Shown: positions 16,947 to 25,219 of the stretch, one piece after another | How the letters are laid out: each line of letters starts with the position of its first letter | Numbering within the stretch: the stretch's first letter is position 1 | NCBI GenBank assembly: GCA_032122615.1 | Contig: JAQBGF010000179.1 | Coordinates: forward strand, 1 to 53,273 | Length of the DNA stretch: 53,273 bases | Origin: SHZI01 sp032122615 | GTDB lineage: Bacteria > Pseudomonadota > Gammaproteobacteria > Steroidobacterales > GCA-2729495 | Direction: 5' to 3' | Translations under genes and position numbers: made by a program | Notes under the pieces: generated by a model | What the model saw: the letters and a program-made list of their open reading frames with translations, nothing else | What the model was told of the DNA's origin: nothing | The model's database searches: none

Positions 16947-18353
16947 GTGCTGCCGGTTCTTGCACTCGTCGGCCGACCCAACGTCGGCAAATCCACGCTT
17001 TTCAATGCGCTTACCGGCACACGGGCCGCGCTGGTGGCGGATTTTCCCGGCCTGACCCGGGATCGTCTCTACGGTTATGCCACCCTGGCTGGCCAGCAGT
17101 CGATCGTCATCGACACCGGCGGACTGACCAGCAAGAGTGATGCGCTAAGCACCCTTATTGATCGGCAGGTGGCCTACGCGGTCGCCGAGGCCGATGTTGT
17201 CGTGCTGGTGGTGGAGGCCGCGGACGGCCCCTTGCCTGACGATCACGCTATCGTGGCCCGTATCCGCAAGGCGGGGAAGCCGGCGGTGCTGGCGATCAAC
17301 AAGTCGGAGGGACGTGAACCGCTGCAGCTCGGCGCCGCCTTTTACGAACTGGGTCTCGGCGAACCCATTGCCATCTCGGCCCTGCAGGGCGACCGGTTGG
17401 CGTTGCTCGCCACGAGGGTGCTGGCGGAGATGCCCGCCGCCCCAGCCGAGGCCCTCGACGAAACAGCGCCACCCACTCTGGCCGGCACCCGCATCGCCAT
17501 CATCGGCCGCCCCAATGTCGGCAAGTCGACGTTGATCAACCGCTACCTCGGCGAAGAGCGTTTGCTGACCTCGGACGAAGCCGGTACCACCCGCGACAGC
17601 ATCCAGGTGCCCTTCAGTCACGATGACCACAACTTTGTGCTGGTCGACACGGCAGGCATCCGCCGCAAGGCCCGGGTTGACGAGATGATCGAGCGCTTCA
17701 GCATCGTGAAGTCGCTGCAGGCGCTGGAGGAGGCCGACGCCGTGCTGCTGCTGCTGGATGCGCGGGCCGGTGTTACCGAACAGGATGTGTCACTGATCGG
17801 GCTCGCCCTGGAGCGGGGCAGGGCGCTCGCGATCGGGATCAACAAGTGGGATCGTCTGCCGACGGACCAGCGCGAGGAGGTGCGAGTGGCCCTGGATCGC
17901 CGGCTGCCATTTCTCGACTTTGCCGATATCCACTACATCTCGGCGCTGCATGGCACGGCCATTTACGATCTGCTCGGGAGTGGGCAGCGGGCGGCGGAGG
18001 CGGCGGTCCGGGACCTGCCGACACCGGAGCTGAACCGGGTGCTGAAAGACGCTGTACAGGCTTATCCGGCACCGATGGCAAACCGAAGCCGGATCAAGCT
18101 GACCTATGCGCACCAGGGTGGGCGACGGCCGCCACTCATCGTGGTCCACGGCAATCAGACAGATGCCCTGCCGCAGAGCTACCGCCGCTACCTGGTCGGC
18201 TGCTTCCGCAAGGCCTTCCGGCTCCGTGGCACGCCAATTCGCGTTGAGCTGCGGACCGGGAAGAACCCGTTCGCCGGCCGGCGCAACAAGCTCACACACC
18301 GGCAGGTGAAGCGGCGAGAGCGCGTGCAAACCCGGGGCAAGAAGCGCAATTGA
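16947..18353 (+). CDS. der: GTPase Der (EngA), ribosome assembly
   Basis: A 468-aa double GTPase needed for 50S subunit maturation. It has two G domains, each with a P-loop (GRPNVGKSTLFN near residue 9 and GRPNVGKSTLIN near 187). The G4 motifs are NKSE in the first domain, where NKxD is usual, and NKWD in the second. The C-terminal KH-like domain is followed by a basic tail. The start is GTG 16947. It closes the forward gene run that began at trmJ. Confidence 0.97.
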   Translation: MLPVLALVGRPNVGKSTLFNALTGTRAALVADFPGLTRDRLYGYATLAGQQSIVIDTGGLTSKSDALSTLIDRQVAYAVAEADVVVLVVEAADGPLPDDHAIVARIRKAGKPAVLAINKSEGREPLQLGAAFYELGLGEPIAISALQGDRLALLATRVLAEMPAAPAEALDETAPPTLAGTRIAIIGRPNVGKSTLINRYLGEERLLTSDEAGTTRDSIQVPFSHDDHNFVLVDTAGIRRKARVDEMIERFSIVKSLQALEEADAVLLLLDARAGVTEQDVSLIGLALERGRALAIGINKWDRLPTDQREEVRVALDRRLPFLDFADIHYISALHGTAIYDLLGSGQRAAEAAVRDLPTPELNRVLKDAVQAYPAPMANRSRIKLTYAHQGGRRPPLIVVHGNQTDALPQSYRRYLVGCFRKAFRLRGTPIRVELRTGKNPFAGRRNKLTHRQVKRRERVQTRGKKRN

Positions 18354-18430
18354 ACCCCATATCCATATAACTAATCGATGGAGCGTTCGCCGCGCTCACG
18401 CTGCACTTAAATCGGCATAATGCTTCCGCA

Positions 18431-19525
18431 ATGACTGCGGCACGAAAAGTCAGCCCGTATCCCGGGCGGTTCGAGATGCGACGGGGCGGTTATCTGGACC
18501 GGCCGGTGATCGCCTACGAAACCTGGGGCCAGCTCAATGAGGCCCGCGACAATGCCATCCTGATGTTCACCGGCATGTCGCCATCGGCGCACGCCACATC
18601 GTCGCCCGACGACCCTTCTTCCGGCTGGTGGGAGGAGATGGTGGGGCCTTCGCGGCCGATCAACACCCGCCACTACTTTGTGATCTGTATCAATTCGCTG
18701 GGCAGCTGCTTTGGGTCCACGGGTCCGGCATCGATCGACCCGGCGACCGGCAGGCCGTACGGAGTGTCGTTTCCGGTGCTAAGTCTTGAGGACGTTGCCA
18801 GCGCCGGCAAGTTCGTCGTGGACCAGTTCGGTATCCAGCGCTTGCACACCGTCATCGGGCCGTCGATGGGTGGCATGACGACGCTGGCGTTCGCTCTTCA
18901 ATTTCCGGACATGACGCGCAATCTTGCGCTGCTGTCGACGGCGGCGCGGTCGTTGCCATACTCCATCGCGATGCGCTCGCTCCAGCGCGAGTTGATCCGC
19001 CGCGATCCGGCCTGGGAGGGCGGTAACTATGCCGCTGGCGCCGGCCCGGTCAACGGCATGCGCCTGGCCCGCAAACTTGGCCTGGTGACCTACCGGTCGG
19101 CCCGCGAGTGGGAGCAACGGTTCGGCCGCGAACGCGTGGATGAGGAGCGGCAGACAGGCAACGCCTTTGCCCTGGACTTCGAGATCGAGGCCTATCTGGA
19201 AGCGCACGCGGCAAAGTTCATCGGCCAGTTCGATGCCAATAGCTACCTGTACCTGTCGCGGGCGAGTGACCTGTTCGACGTGGCCGAGCACGGCGGGTCA
19301 GTAGCAGCGGGTCTTGCGCGGATTCGTGCCGAGCGCGTCCTGGTTATCGGTGTGGAGACGGACACCCTGTTTCCGATAGCCCAGCAGCGGGAGCTCGCGA
19401 GCGGGCTGGAAGCGCGAGGCCGGGAGGTGGATCTCGCGGAGTTGTCGTCCATCCAGGGCCACGATTCATTCCTGGTGGACATGGACCGGTTCCGGCCCGT
19501 CGTCGCCGCGTTCTTCGGCCAGTAG
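18431..19525 (+). CDS. metX: MetX-type O-acyltransferase (serine or homoserine O-succinyltransferase)
   Basis: A 364-aa alpha/beta-hydrolase-fold acyltransferase. The catalytic Ser is in GPSMGGM, the Asp in GVETDTLFP and the His in QGHDSFL. MetX proteins acylate homoserine for methionine synthesis. Here the motif NSLGSCFGSTGPAS, the stretch MRSLQRELIRRDPAW and NSYLYLSRASDLFDVAE look closer to the succinyl-transferring branch than to classical homoserine acetyltransferase. In Xanthomonadales that branch includes serine O-succinyltransferases used for cysteine synthesis. The exact acceptor cannot be decided here. Its TAG stop lies in the left arm of the palindrome at 19522. Confidence 0.9.
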   Translation: MTAARKVSPYPGRFEMRRGGYLDRPVIAYETWGQLNEARDNAILMFTGMSPSAHATSSPDDPSSGWWEEMVGPSRPINTRHYFVICINSLGSCFGSTGPASIDPATGRPYGVSFPVLSLEDVASAGKFVVDQFGIQRLHTVIGPSMGGMTTLAFALQFPDMTRNLALLSTAARSLPYSIAMRSLQRELIRRDPAWEGGNYAAGAGPVNGMRLARKLGLVTYRSAREWEQRFGRERVDEERQTGNAFALDFEIEAYLEAHAAKFIGQFDANSYLYLSRASDLFDVAEHGGSVAAGLARIRAERVLVIGVETDTLFPIAQQRELASGLEARGREVDLAELSSIQGHDSFLVDMDRFRPVVAAFFGQ

Positions 19526-19689
19526 GAGCGGCTTCAGCCGCGACAACACACTCCGTGTTTCCGCGGTCGTTGACGGGACAGCTCTTGGCCGCCTGTCGGG
19601 AAGACCCGCTGAGGGCTGGCCAAGAGCTGCCCCGTCAACGCCCGCGGGCCACGGAGTGCTTTTGGGGTCGCGGCTGAAGCCGCTCCTAC
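19522..19689. repeat. Nested 168-bp palindrome (REP-bounded, MITE-like) between convergent metX and xseA
   Basis: The outer arms (about 19522-19544 and 19668-19689) are the REP unit also seen at 7201, with a one-base deletion in the right arm. Inside them is a second, imperfect inverted repeat. The left inner arm (19549-19590) contains CACTCCGTG, CGTTGACGGG and CAGCTCTTGGCC; the right inner arm (about 19617-19659) contains AAGAGCTG, CCCGTCAACG and CACGGAGTG. The central loop is about 26 bases. The outer arms provide the metX stop (19523-19525) and the xseA stop (19686-19688). The whole can fold into one long hairpin. No transposase is encoded. Confidence 0.9.
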
Positions 19690-21047
19690 TTGACGGTGGC
19701 CTTGATCACACCGTCTGCCACCCGCGCCGTAATCGGATCACCCGACTGCAGCTGCGCAGCACGGCGCACCACGCTACCTTTGGCGTCCATCACGATGGCA
19801 TAGCCGCGCTCGAGTGTATTCAGCGGACTGACCGTGTGCAATCGTCCGCTCAGTACGGCGATCCGTGTGCCCGGAACGGTCAGCCGCACGCGCAGTGCAG
19901 AAGCAAGTCGCCGCCGGCTGCTTGCAACGCGCTCACTGGCCATGCGCAGCCGGACGGCTGGCGACGCGCCACGGAGCCGATCCGACGCACCGCGCACGCG
20001 CAGCCGGTCAAGAATGAGCCGGTTGCGCAGGGCTGTGCCGAGTTGCGCACGGAGTTCGTCCAGGCGCTGCGCGTTCTGGCGAAGCATGAAGCCGGGGTGG
20101 CAACGCCGAAGCCGGGCGGTCGCCGCACTGAACATGGCTCGTGTTCCCTCCAGAATCCGTCGCGCAGCCAGCGCCAGGCGGCGCTCCAGGACTTGCACCC
20201 GTCGCAGCCAGTCCCGGCCGTCGGGGACGGCCAGTTCCGCGGCACCGGATGGCGTCGGGGCGCGCACGTCGGCCACCAGGTCGGCAATCGTGAAATCGAC
20301 CTCGTGACCCACACCGGAGACCAGTGGAACAGGGCAGGCCGCAATGGCCCGCGCCACGATCTCTTCATTAAAGGCCCAGAGGTCTTCGAGGGACCCGCCA
20401 CCGCGTGCGAGGATCAGCACGTCGCATTCGGCCCGCGACGCTGCGGTCGCAAGCGCCTGCACGATGTCGAACTTTGCCCGCTCACCCTGCACCTGGACGG
20501 GGTACACCACCACCGGGATCGCCGGGAAGCGCCGCTTGAGGATCTGCAGTACGTCCCGGATTGCCGCGCCGCTCGGCGACGTGATCACGCCGATTCTTCG
20601 GGGCAGGTGCGGCAGGTCCTGCTTCCGCGACTCGTCAAACAGGCCCTCGGCGGCCAGCTTGCGCTTCAGTTCCTCGAGACGGCGGCGCAGCAGGCCTTCG
20701 CCGGCGGGTTCGAGGTGCTCGACGATGAGCTGATAGTCGCCCCGCGGTTCGTAAATGCTCACGCGGCCCCGGGCCAGCACCTGCTGTCCGTTGGCCACTG
20801 CCACATTCGTGTTGCGCCCGCGGCCTTTAAACAGCGCGCAGCGGATCTGTGACTTGTCGTCCTTGAGCGAGAAATACAGGTGCCCCGAGGCGGGGCGGGC
20901 GAGATTGGAGATTTCGCCCTCCACCCACATGGGCGGCAGGTCCTGCTCCAGCAGCTGGCGGGCGAGACGGTTGAGCTGGGAGACGGAAAACACCTGTTTT
21001 CCGGGAGGCTCCTTAAGGTCGGCCGGATTGCGGGAGACAGGTGTCAT
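19686..21047 (-). CDS. xseA: Exodeoxyribonuclease VII large subunit
   Basis: A 453-aa XseA, the catalytic subunit of the single-strand exonuclease ExoVII. It has an N-terminal OB-fold (FSVSQLNRLARQLLEQDLP, then WVEGEISNLARPASGHLYF). The catalytic core contains IGVITSPSGAAIRD, ILARGGGSLEDLWAFN and GVGHEVDFTIADLVADVRAP. A long helical C-terminus follows. The small subunit gene xseB is not in the window. It is divergent from guaB with 47 bases between starts. Its stop codon is inside the REP palindrome. Confidence 0.97.
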   Translation of the reverse strand: MTPVSRNPADLKEPPGKQVFSVSQLNRLARQLLEQDLPPMWVEGEISNLARPASGHLYFSLKDDKSQIRCALFKGRGRNTNVAVANGQQVLARGRVSIYEPRGDYQLIVEHLEPAGEGLLRRRLEELKRKLAAEGLFDESRKQDLPHLPRRIGVITSPSGAAIRDVLQILKRRFPAIPVVVYPVQVQGERAKFDIVQALATAASRAECDVLILARGGGSLEDLWAFNEEIVARAIAACPVPLVSGVGHEVDFTIADLVADVRAPTPSGAAELAVPDGRDWLRRVQVLERRLALAARRILEGTRAMFSAATARLRRCHPGFMLRQNAQRLDELRAQLGTALRNRLILDRLRVRGASDRLRGASPAVRLRMASERVASSRRRLASALRVRLTVPGTRIAVLSGRLHTVSPLNTLERGYAIVMDAKGSVVRRAAQLQSGDPITARVADGVIKATVK

Positions 21048-21094
21048 GCCGGCAGTTTACGTGCCCTGACCGGCCGCGTACCATGGCGCGTCTT

Positions 21095-22564
21095 ATGCGG
21101 ATCACCCATGACGCCCTGACGTTTGACGACGTCCTTCTCCAGCCGGCGTACTCGGAGATCCTCCCCCGGGAAGTCAGCCTTAAGACCCGGGTGGCCCGCG
21201 ACATCATCCTGAACATCCCCATTCTCTCGGCCGCCATGGACTCGGTCACCGAGGCGCGCCTGGCCATTACGCTGGCCCAGGAGGGCGGCCTTGGCATCAT
21301 CCACAAGAACATGAGCCCGGCCGACCAGGCCCGGCAGGTGGCCCAGGTCAAGAAGTACGAGAGCGGCATCGTCAACGATCCGATTACCGTCCGTCCCGAC
21401 CAGACCATTCGGGAAGTTCTGGATATTACTCATGCCCACAATATCTCCGGAGTGCCGGTGGTGGACAAGGGGCGCACGGTCGGCATTGTCACCAATCGTG
21501 ATCTGCGCTTCGAAACGCGCCTCGACGCGCCGGTGTCGTCCGTGATGACACCGGAAAGCCGGCTGATTACGGTACGCGAGGGCGCCGACAAGAAAGAAGT
21601 GCTCGGGCTGTTGCACAAACACCGTATCGAGAAGGTGCTGGTGGTGGCGGAAAACTTCCAGCTGCGCGGCATGATCACCGCCAAGGATTTCCAGAAGGCC
21701 CAGGACTATCCCCTGGCGTGCAAGGATGCCCGTGGCGCCCTGCGCGTGGGCGCGGCGGTCGGCACCGGCGGCGACACGTCCGAGCGGGTACGGTTGCTGG
21801 TGGAGGCGGGCGTCGACCTTTTGATCGTCGATACGGCCCACGGCCACTCCAAGGGCGTGCTCGACCGGATCAGTGCCATCAAGAAGGAATACCCGAAGTT
21901 GCAGGTGGTGGGCGGCAACATCGTCACGGCGGAAGCCGCCAGGGCGCTGGTCGCGGCCGGTGCTGACGGCGTGAAGGTTGGCGTGGGCCCCGGATCGATC
22001 TGTACCACGCGCATCGTGGCGGGGGTCGGCGTGCCGCAGATCACGGCCGTCGCTGACGTGGCGGCCGCACTGGAAGGCTCCGGCGTACCGCTGATCGCCG
22101 ACGGCGGTATTCGCTACTCGGGTGATCTCGCCAAGGCCATCGCCGCTGGCGCCAACTGCGCGATGATCGGTAGCCTGTTTGCCGGCACGGAAGAGGCGCC
22201 CGGTGAAGTCGAGCTGTACCAGGGGCGGTCGTACAAATCCTATCGGGGCATGGGGTCACTGGGCGCGATGTCCCAGCGCCACGGCTCCTCCGACCGCTAC
22301 TTCCAGGACCCGTCATCCGAACTGGAGAAGCTGGTGCCTGAAGGGATCGAGGGCCGGGTGCCCTACAAGGGCAACCTCGGCCCTATCGTGACCCAGCTGA
22401 TCGGCGGTTTGCGTGCCGCGATGGGCTACACCGGCTGCGGTAGCATCGACGAGATGCGCACCAAGCCGAACTTCGTGCGCATCACCGGCGCCGGCATGCG
22501 CGAGAGTCACGTGCACGACGTGTCGATGACCAAGGAGCCGCCCAATTACCGGACGGAGACGTGA
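21095..22564 (+). CDS. guaB: Inosine-5'-monophosphate dehydrogenase
   Basis: IMPDH makes XMP from IMP with NAD+, the first step to GMP. The 489-aa product starts MRITHDALTFDDVLLQP. It has paired CBS domains at about residues 95-205, the active-site cysteine loop GPGSICTTRIVAGVGVP, the substrate loop ADGGIRYSGDLAKA and the mobile flap after SYKSYRGMGSLGAM. ATG 21095 gives the usual length; ATG 21083 would add four residues. guaA follows after 13 bases. Confidence 0.97.
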   Translation: MRITHDALTFDDVLLQPAYSEILPREVSLKTRVARDIILNIPILSAAMDSVTEARLAITLAQEGGLGIIHKNMSPADQARQVAQVKKYESGIVNDPITVRPDQTIREVLDITHAHNISGVPVVDKGRTVGIVTNRDLRFETRLDAPVSSVMTPESRLITVREGADKKEVLGLLHKHRIEKVLVVAENFQLRGMITAKDFQKAQDYPLACKDARGALRVGAAVGTGGDTSERVRLLVEAGVDLLIVDTAHGHSKGVLDRISAIKKEYPKLQVVGGNIVTAEAARALVAAGADGVKVGVGPGSICTTRIVAGVGVPQITAVADVAAALEGSGVPLIADGGIRYSGDLAKAIAAGANCAMIGSLFAGTEEAPGEVELYQGRSYKSYRGMGSLGAMSQRHGSSDRYFQDPSSELEKLVPEGIEGRVPYKGNLGPIVTQLIGGLRAAMGYTGCGSIDEMRTKPNFVRITGAGMRESHVHDVSMTKEPPNYRTET

Positions 22565-22577
22565 CGGAGCGGGCGCC

Positions 22578-24185
22578 GTGAAACCGGCGGCCGGTACGCC
22601 AGTGCCCAACGTTGCCGAGGATGCCGCCGCCCGGCGCGTCCTGATTCTCGACTTCGGTTCCCAGTACACCCAGCTGATCGCCCGCCGCGTGCGCGAAGCC
22701 GGTGTGTACAGCGAGATTCTGCCCTGGGACGCGGAACCCGCGTCGATTCGTGAATTTTCCCCCGCCGGCGTGATCCTGTCCGGTGGTCCTGAGTCCGTTA
22801 TTTCCGGTGCGACATTCAGCGACGTGACGCCGACGATCCCGGAGCTGGTGTTCGAGCTTGGCGTGCCGGTGCTGGGCATTTGCTACGGGATGCAGGCGAT
22901 GGCGGCGCAGCTTGGCGGCGAAGTAGAGTCCTCCGCACATCGAGAGTTCGGTTATGCCTCGGTCACCCCCGCAGGCGGCAACGAACTGCTGGGCGGTTTG
23001 GCGCAGAGCGCGAGCCTGAATGTCTGGATGAGCCATGGTGATCGGGTGCGAAAGCTCCCGACCGGATTCAAGCCGATCGCAAGTTCGGCCAGCGCGCCGC
23101 TGGCTGGCATGGCCGATGAAGCGCGTCACTACTACGGCCTGCAGTTCCACCCGGAAGTAACCCACACGGAACACGGCCAGCAGATCATCGAGCGTTTCGT
23201 GCGCGACATCTGCGGCTGCCCCGACACCTGGCGGTCCGGCAACATTATTGCCCGTGAGATCGATCGGGTTCGTGCGCAGGTGGGGCGGGATCGCGTGCTG
23301 CTGGGCTTGTCCGGTGGTGTTGATTCCTCAGTCGTCGCGGCGTTGCTCCACGAGGCCCTCGGCGACCAGTTGATCTGCGTGTTTGTCGATACCGGCCTGC
23401 TCCGTCTGCACGAGGGCGATCAGGTGATGGCCGTGTTTGCCGAACACCTGGGCGTGACGGTGATCCGGGTGAATGCGGAGGAGCGCTACTTGAAGGCACT
23501 GGCCGGCGTTGCCGATCCCGAGGCCAAGCGCAAGATCATTGGCCGCCTGTTCGTCGAGATCTTCGACGAACAGGCCGCAAAGCTCAAGGACGTGAAGTGG
23601 CTGGCGCAGGGAACGATCTACCCCGACGTCATCGAATCCGCCGGGGCAAAATCCGGCAAGGCCCACGTGATCAAGTCGCACCACAACGTCGGTGGCCTGC
23701 CGGAGAACATGCGGCTGAAGCTTGTCGAGCCGATCCGCGAATTGTTCAAGGACGAGGTCCGCCGCGTCGGCGTGGAACTCGGGCTGCCGCGCGAGATGGT
23801 CTACCGCCACCCGTTCCCCGGTCCCGGGCTCGGCGTGCGCATCCTCGGCGAGGTCAGGCGCGAGTACGCCGACCTGCTGCGCCAGGCCGATCACATCTTC
23901 ATCGAGGAGCTGCGCCGCGCAGACCTGTACGACAAGGTGAGCCAGGCCTTCGCCGTGTTCCTGCCGGTGCGCTCGGTCGGCGTGATGGGTGATGGCCGGC
24001 GGTACGACTGGGTGATTGCGTTACGCGCGGTCGAGACCATTGATTTCATGACAGCGCGTTGGGCACACCTGCCCTACGACTTCCTGGATCTCGTCTCGCG
24101 GCGGATCATCAACGAGACGGCAGGCATCTCGCGCGTCACCTACGACATCTCCGGGAAGCCGCCGGCCACGATTGAGTGGGAGTAG
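22578..24185 (+). CDS. guaA: GMP synthase (glutamine-hydrolysing)
   Basis: A 535-aa bifunctional enzyme converting XMP to GMP. The class I glutamine amidotransferase domain (about residues 15-210) has the nucleophile in GICYGMQAMA and the His/Glu pair in QFHPEVTHTEHG. The ATP-pyrophosphatase domain has the PP-loop GLSGGVDSSVVAALL. The C-terminal dimerisation domain ends PPATIEWE, the canonical end. The start is GTG 22578. It forms the guaBA operon. Confidence 0.98.
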   Translation: MKPAAGTPVPNVAEDAAARRVLILDFGSQYTQLIARRVREAGVYSEILPWDAEPASIREFSPAGVILSGGPESVISGATFSDVTPTIPELVFELGVPVLGICYGMQAMAAQLGGEVESSAHREFGYASVTPAGGNELLGGLAQSASLNVWMSHGDRVRKLPTGFKPIASSASAPLAGMADEARHYYGLQFHPEVTHTEHGQQIIERFVRDICGCPDTWRSGNIIAREIDRVRAQVGRDRVLLGLSGGVDSSVVAALLHEALGDQLICVFVDTGLLRLHEGDQVMAVFAEHLGVTVIRVNAEERYLKALAGVADPEAKRKIIGRLFVEIFDEQAAKLKDVKWLAQGTIYPDVIESAGAKSGKAHVIKSHHNVGGLPENMRLKLVEPIRELFKDEVRRVGVELGLPREMVYRHPFPGPGLGVRILGEVRREYADLLRQADHIFIEELRRADLYDKVSQAFAVFLPVRSVGVMGDGRRYDWVIALRAVETIDFMTARWAHLPYDFLDLVSRRIINETAGISRVTYDISGKPPATIEWE

Positions 24186-24364
24186 GGGTGCCGACCGGCC
24201 GGGTCGCGAACCGCTGCTGGGAAGGGACTTTGTTCGACCTATCCGCGAAGGAAACTTGCAGATTTCAGATATTCTTCAGGTGGGGAGTATCAGGAAAAAA
24301 ATCCGTTCCGGATCATGATTCGAGAATTGTTCAAGCGCTCTAATCAACAATCTGGTAGATCATT

Positions 24365-25177
24365 GTGCGAAATAAGGAAAGCCTCGTGCTCAAGCCTGTC
24401 GAACTCAATCTGGAATCTCAGAGGCTTTTGGAAATTGTCGCACTATTTATTTTTGGTTCTATCGCACTCCTGGCCTTCCTGGATGTTTTTGTAAATCACT
24501 ACAAATGGACTGAGGTCGGAGCCCTGCGCCGACTGGTAAACATTACTCGCGAGGACAGTATTTCAAATTGGTTCTCGGCCATGCTATTGCTTTTAAGTGG
24601 AGGCATTTGCTTTCTTATTGCCTTTGCCTGTAAAGCCATAGGAATTACCAATAAATCCGAACAACGGCGTGTCTGGGGCTGGACCGGTATAGCTGTGTTC
24701 TTTTGTTATATGGGTTTCGATGACGGCACTAAATTCCACGAAAGAATCGGCACAGCCTTTAGTTCGTGGGTCTACCGCGATGTTGCACTCAGTCCTGACA
24801 CCCCACGAATTCTTGATTACTTCCCGAGCTATTCCTGGCAAGTCTTGTTTGGTCCAGTGTTTGGCCTAGTTGGCCTGGCCATGTTGGTGTTTTTGTGGCG
24901 GCAGCTTAAGGCCTCACGGCTGAGATTATATTTGCTTGGCGCATTCTCGCTTTATGGCTGCGCCGTCATCCTCGATTTTGTCGAAGGACTTGAGAGTGGG
25001 CCCTATCGTAGCCCAGCCTCCTTTTTCGGGGCCTCGGAAGATACAGTTGGCCATATGTCAAAGCTGGTAGAAGAGAGTATGGAAATGGCGGGAACAGGCA
25101 TCTTCTTATTATTGTTTCTAATTTGCCTGTTGCGGGTCACCGACTCCTGGAGGATTACAGTCGACGGCAAACGTTAG
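24365..25177 (+). CDS. Orphan polytopic membrane protein with intramembrane Asp/Glu/His motifs
   Basis: A 270-aa protein with about six to seven predicted membrane helices (residues 22-44, 70-92, 105-118, 157-178, 185-205, 241-256). I do not recognise the family. Acidic and histidine residues cluster at helix ends: D119, D120, H125 and E126 in MGFDDGTKFHERIG; D204, E207 and E210 in ILDFVEGLES; H230, E236, E237 and E240 in GHMSKLVEESMEMAG. Such spacing could bind metal or form a hydrolase-like centre, which is inference. Its codons are visibly AT-richer than its neighbours, suggesting transfer. The GTG start has no clear ribosome binding site. It follows guaA after 179 bases. Confidence 0.75.
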   Translation: MRNKESLVLKPVELNLESQRLLEIVALFIFGSIALLAFLDVFVNHYKWTEVGALRRLVNITREDSISNWFSAMLLLLSGGICFLIAFACKAIGITNKSEQRRVWGWTGIAVFFCYMGFDDGTKFHERIGTAFSSWVYRDVALSPDTPRILDYFPSYSWQVLFGPVFGLVGLAMLVFLWRQLKASRLRLYLLGAFSLYGCAVILDFVEGLESGPYRSPASFFGASEDTVGHMSKLVEESMEMAGTGIFLLLFLICLLRVTDSWRITVDGKR

Positions 25178-25219
25178 CCTTTAAATGTTGCTCTCCCGCA
25201 AGGGTCGGGAGTGTTAACC

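Noticed and set aside
18354..18430. SAM-type riboswitch upstream of metX
   Set aside because: The 77-base spacer is too short and shows no conserved stem pattern.
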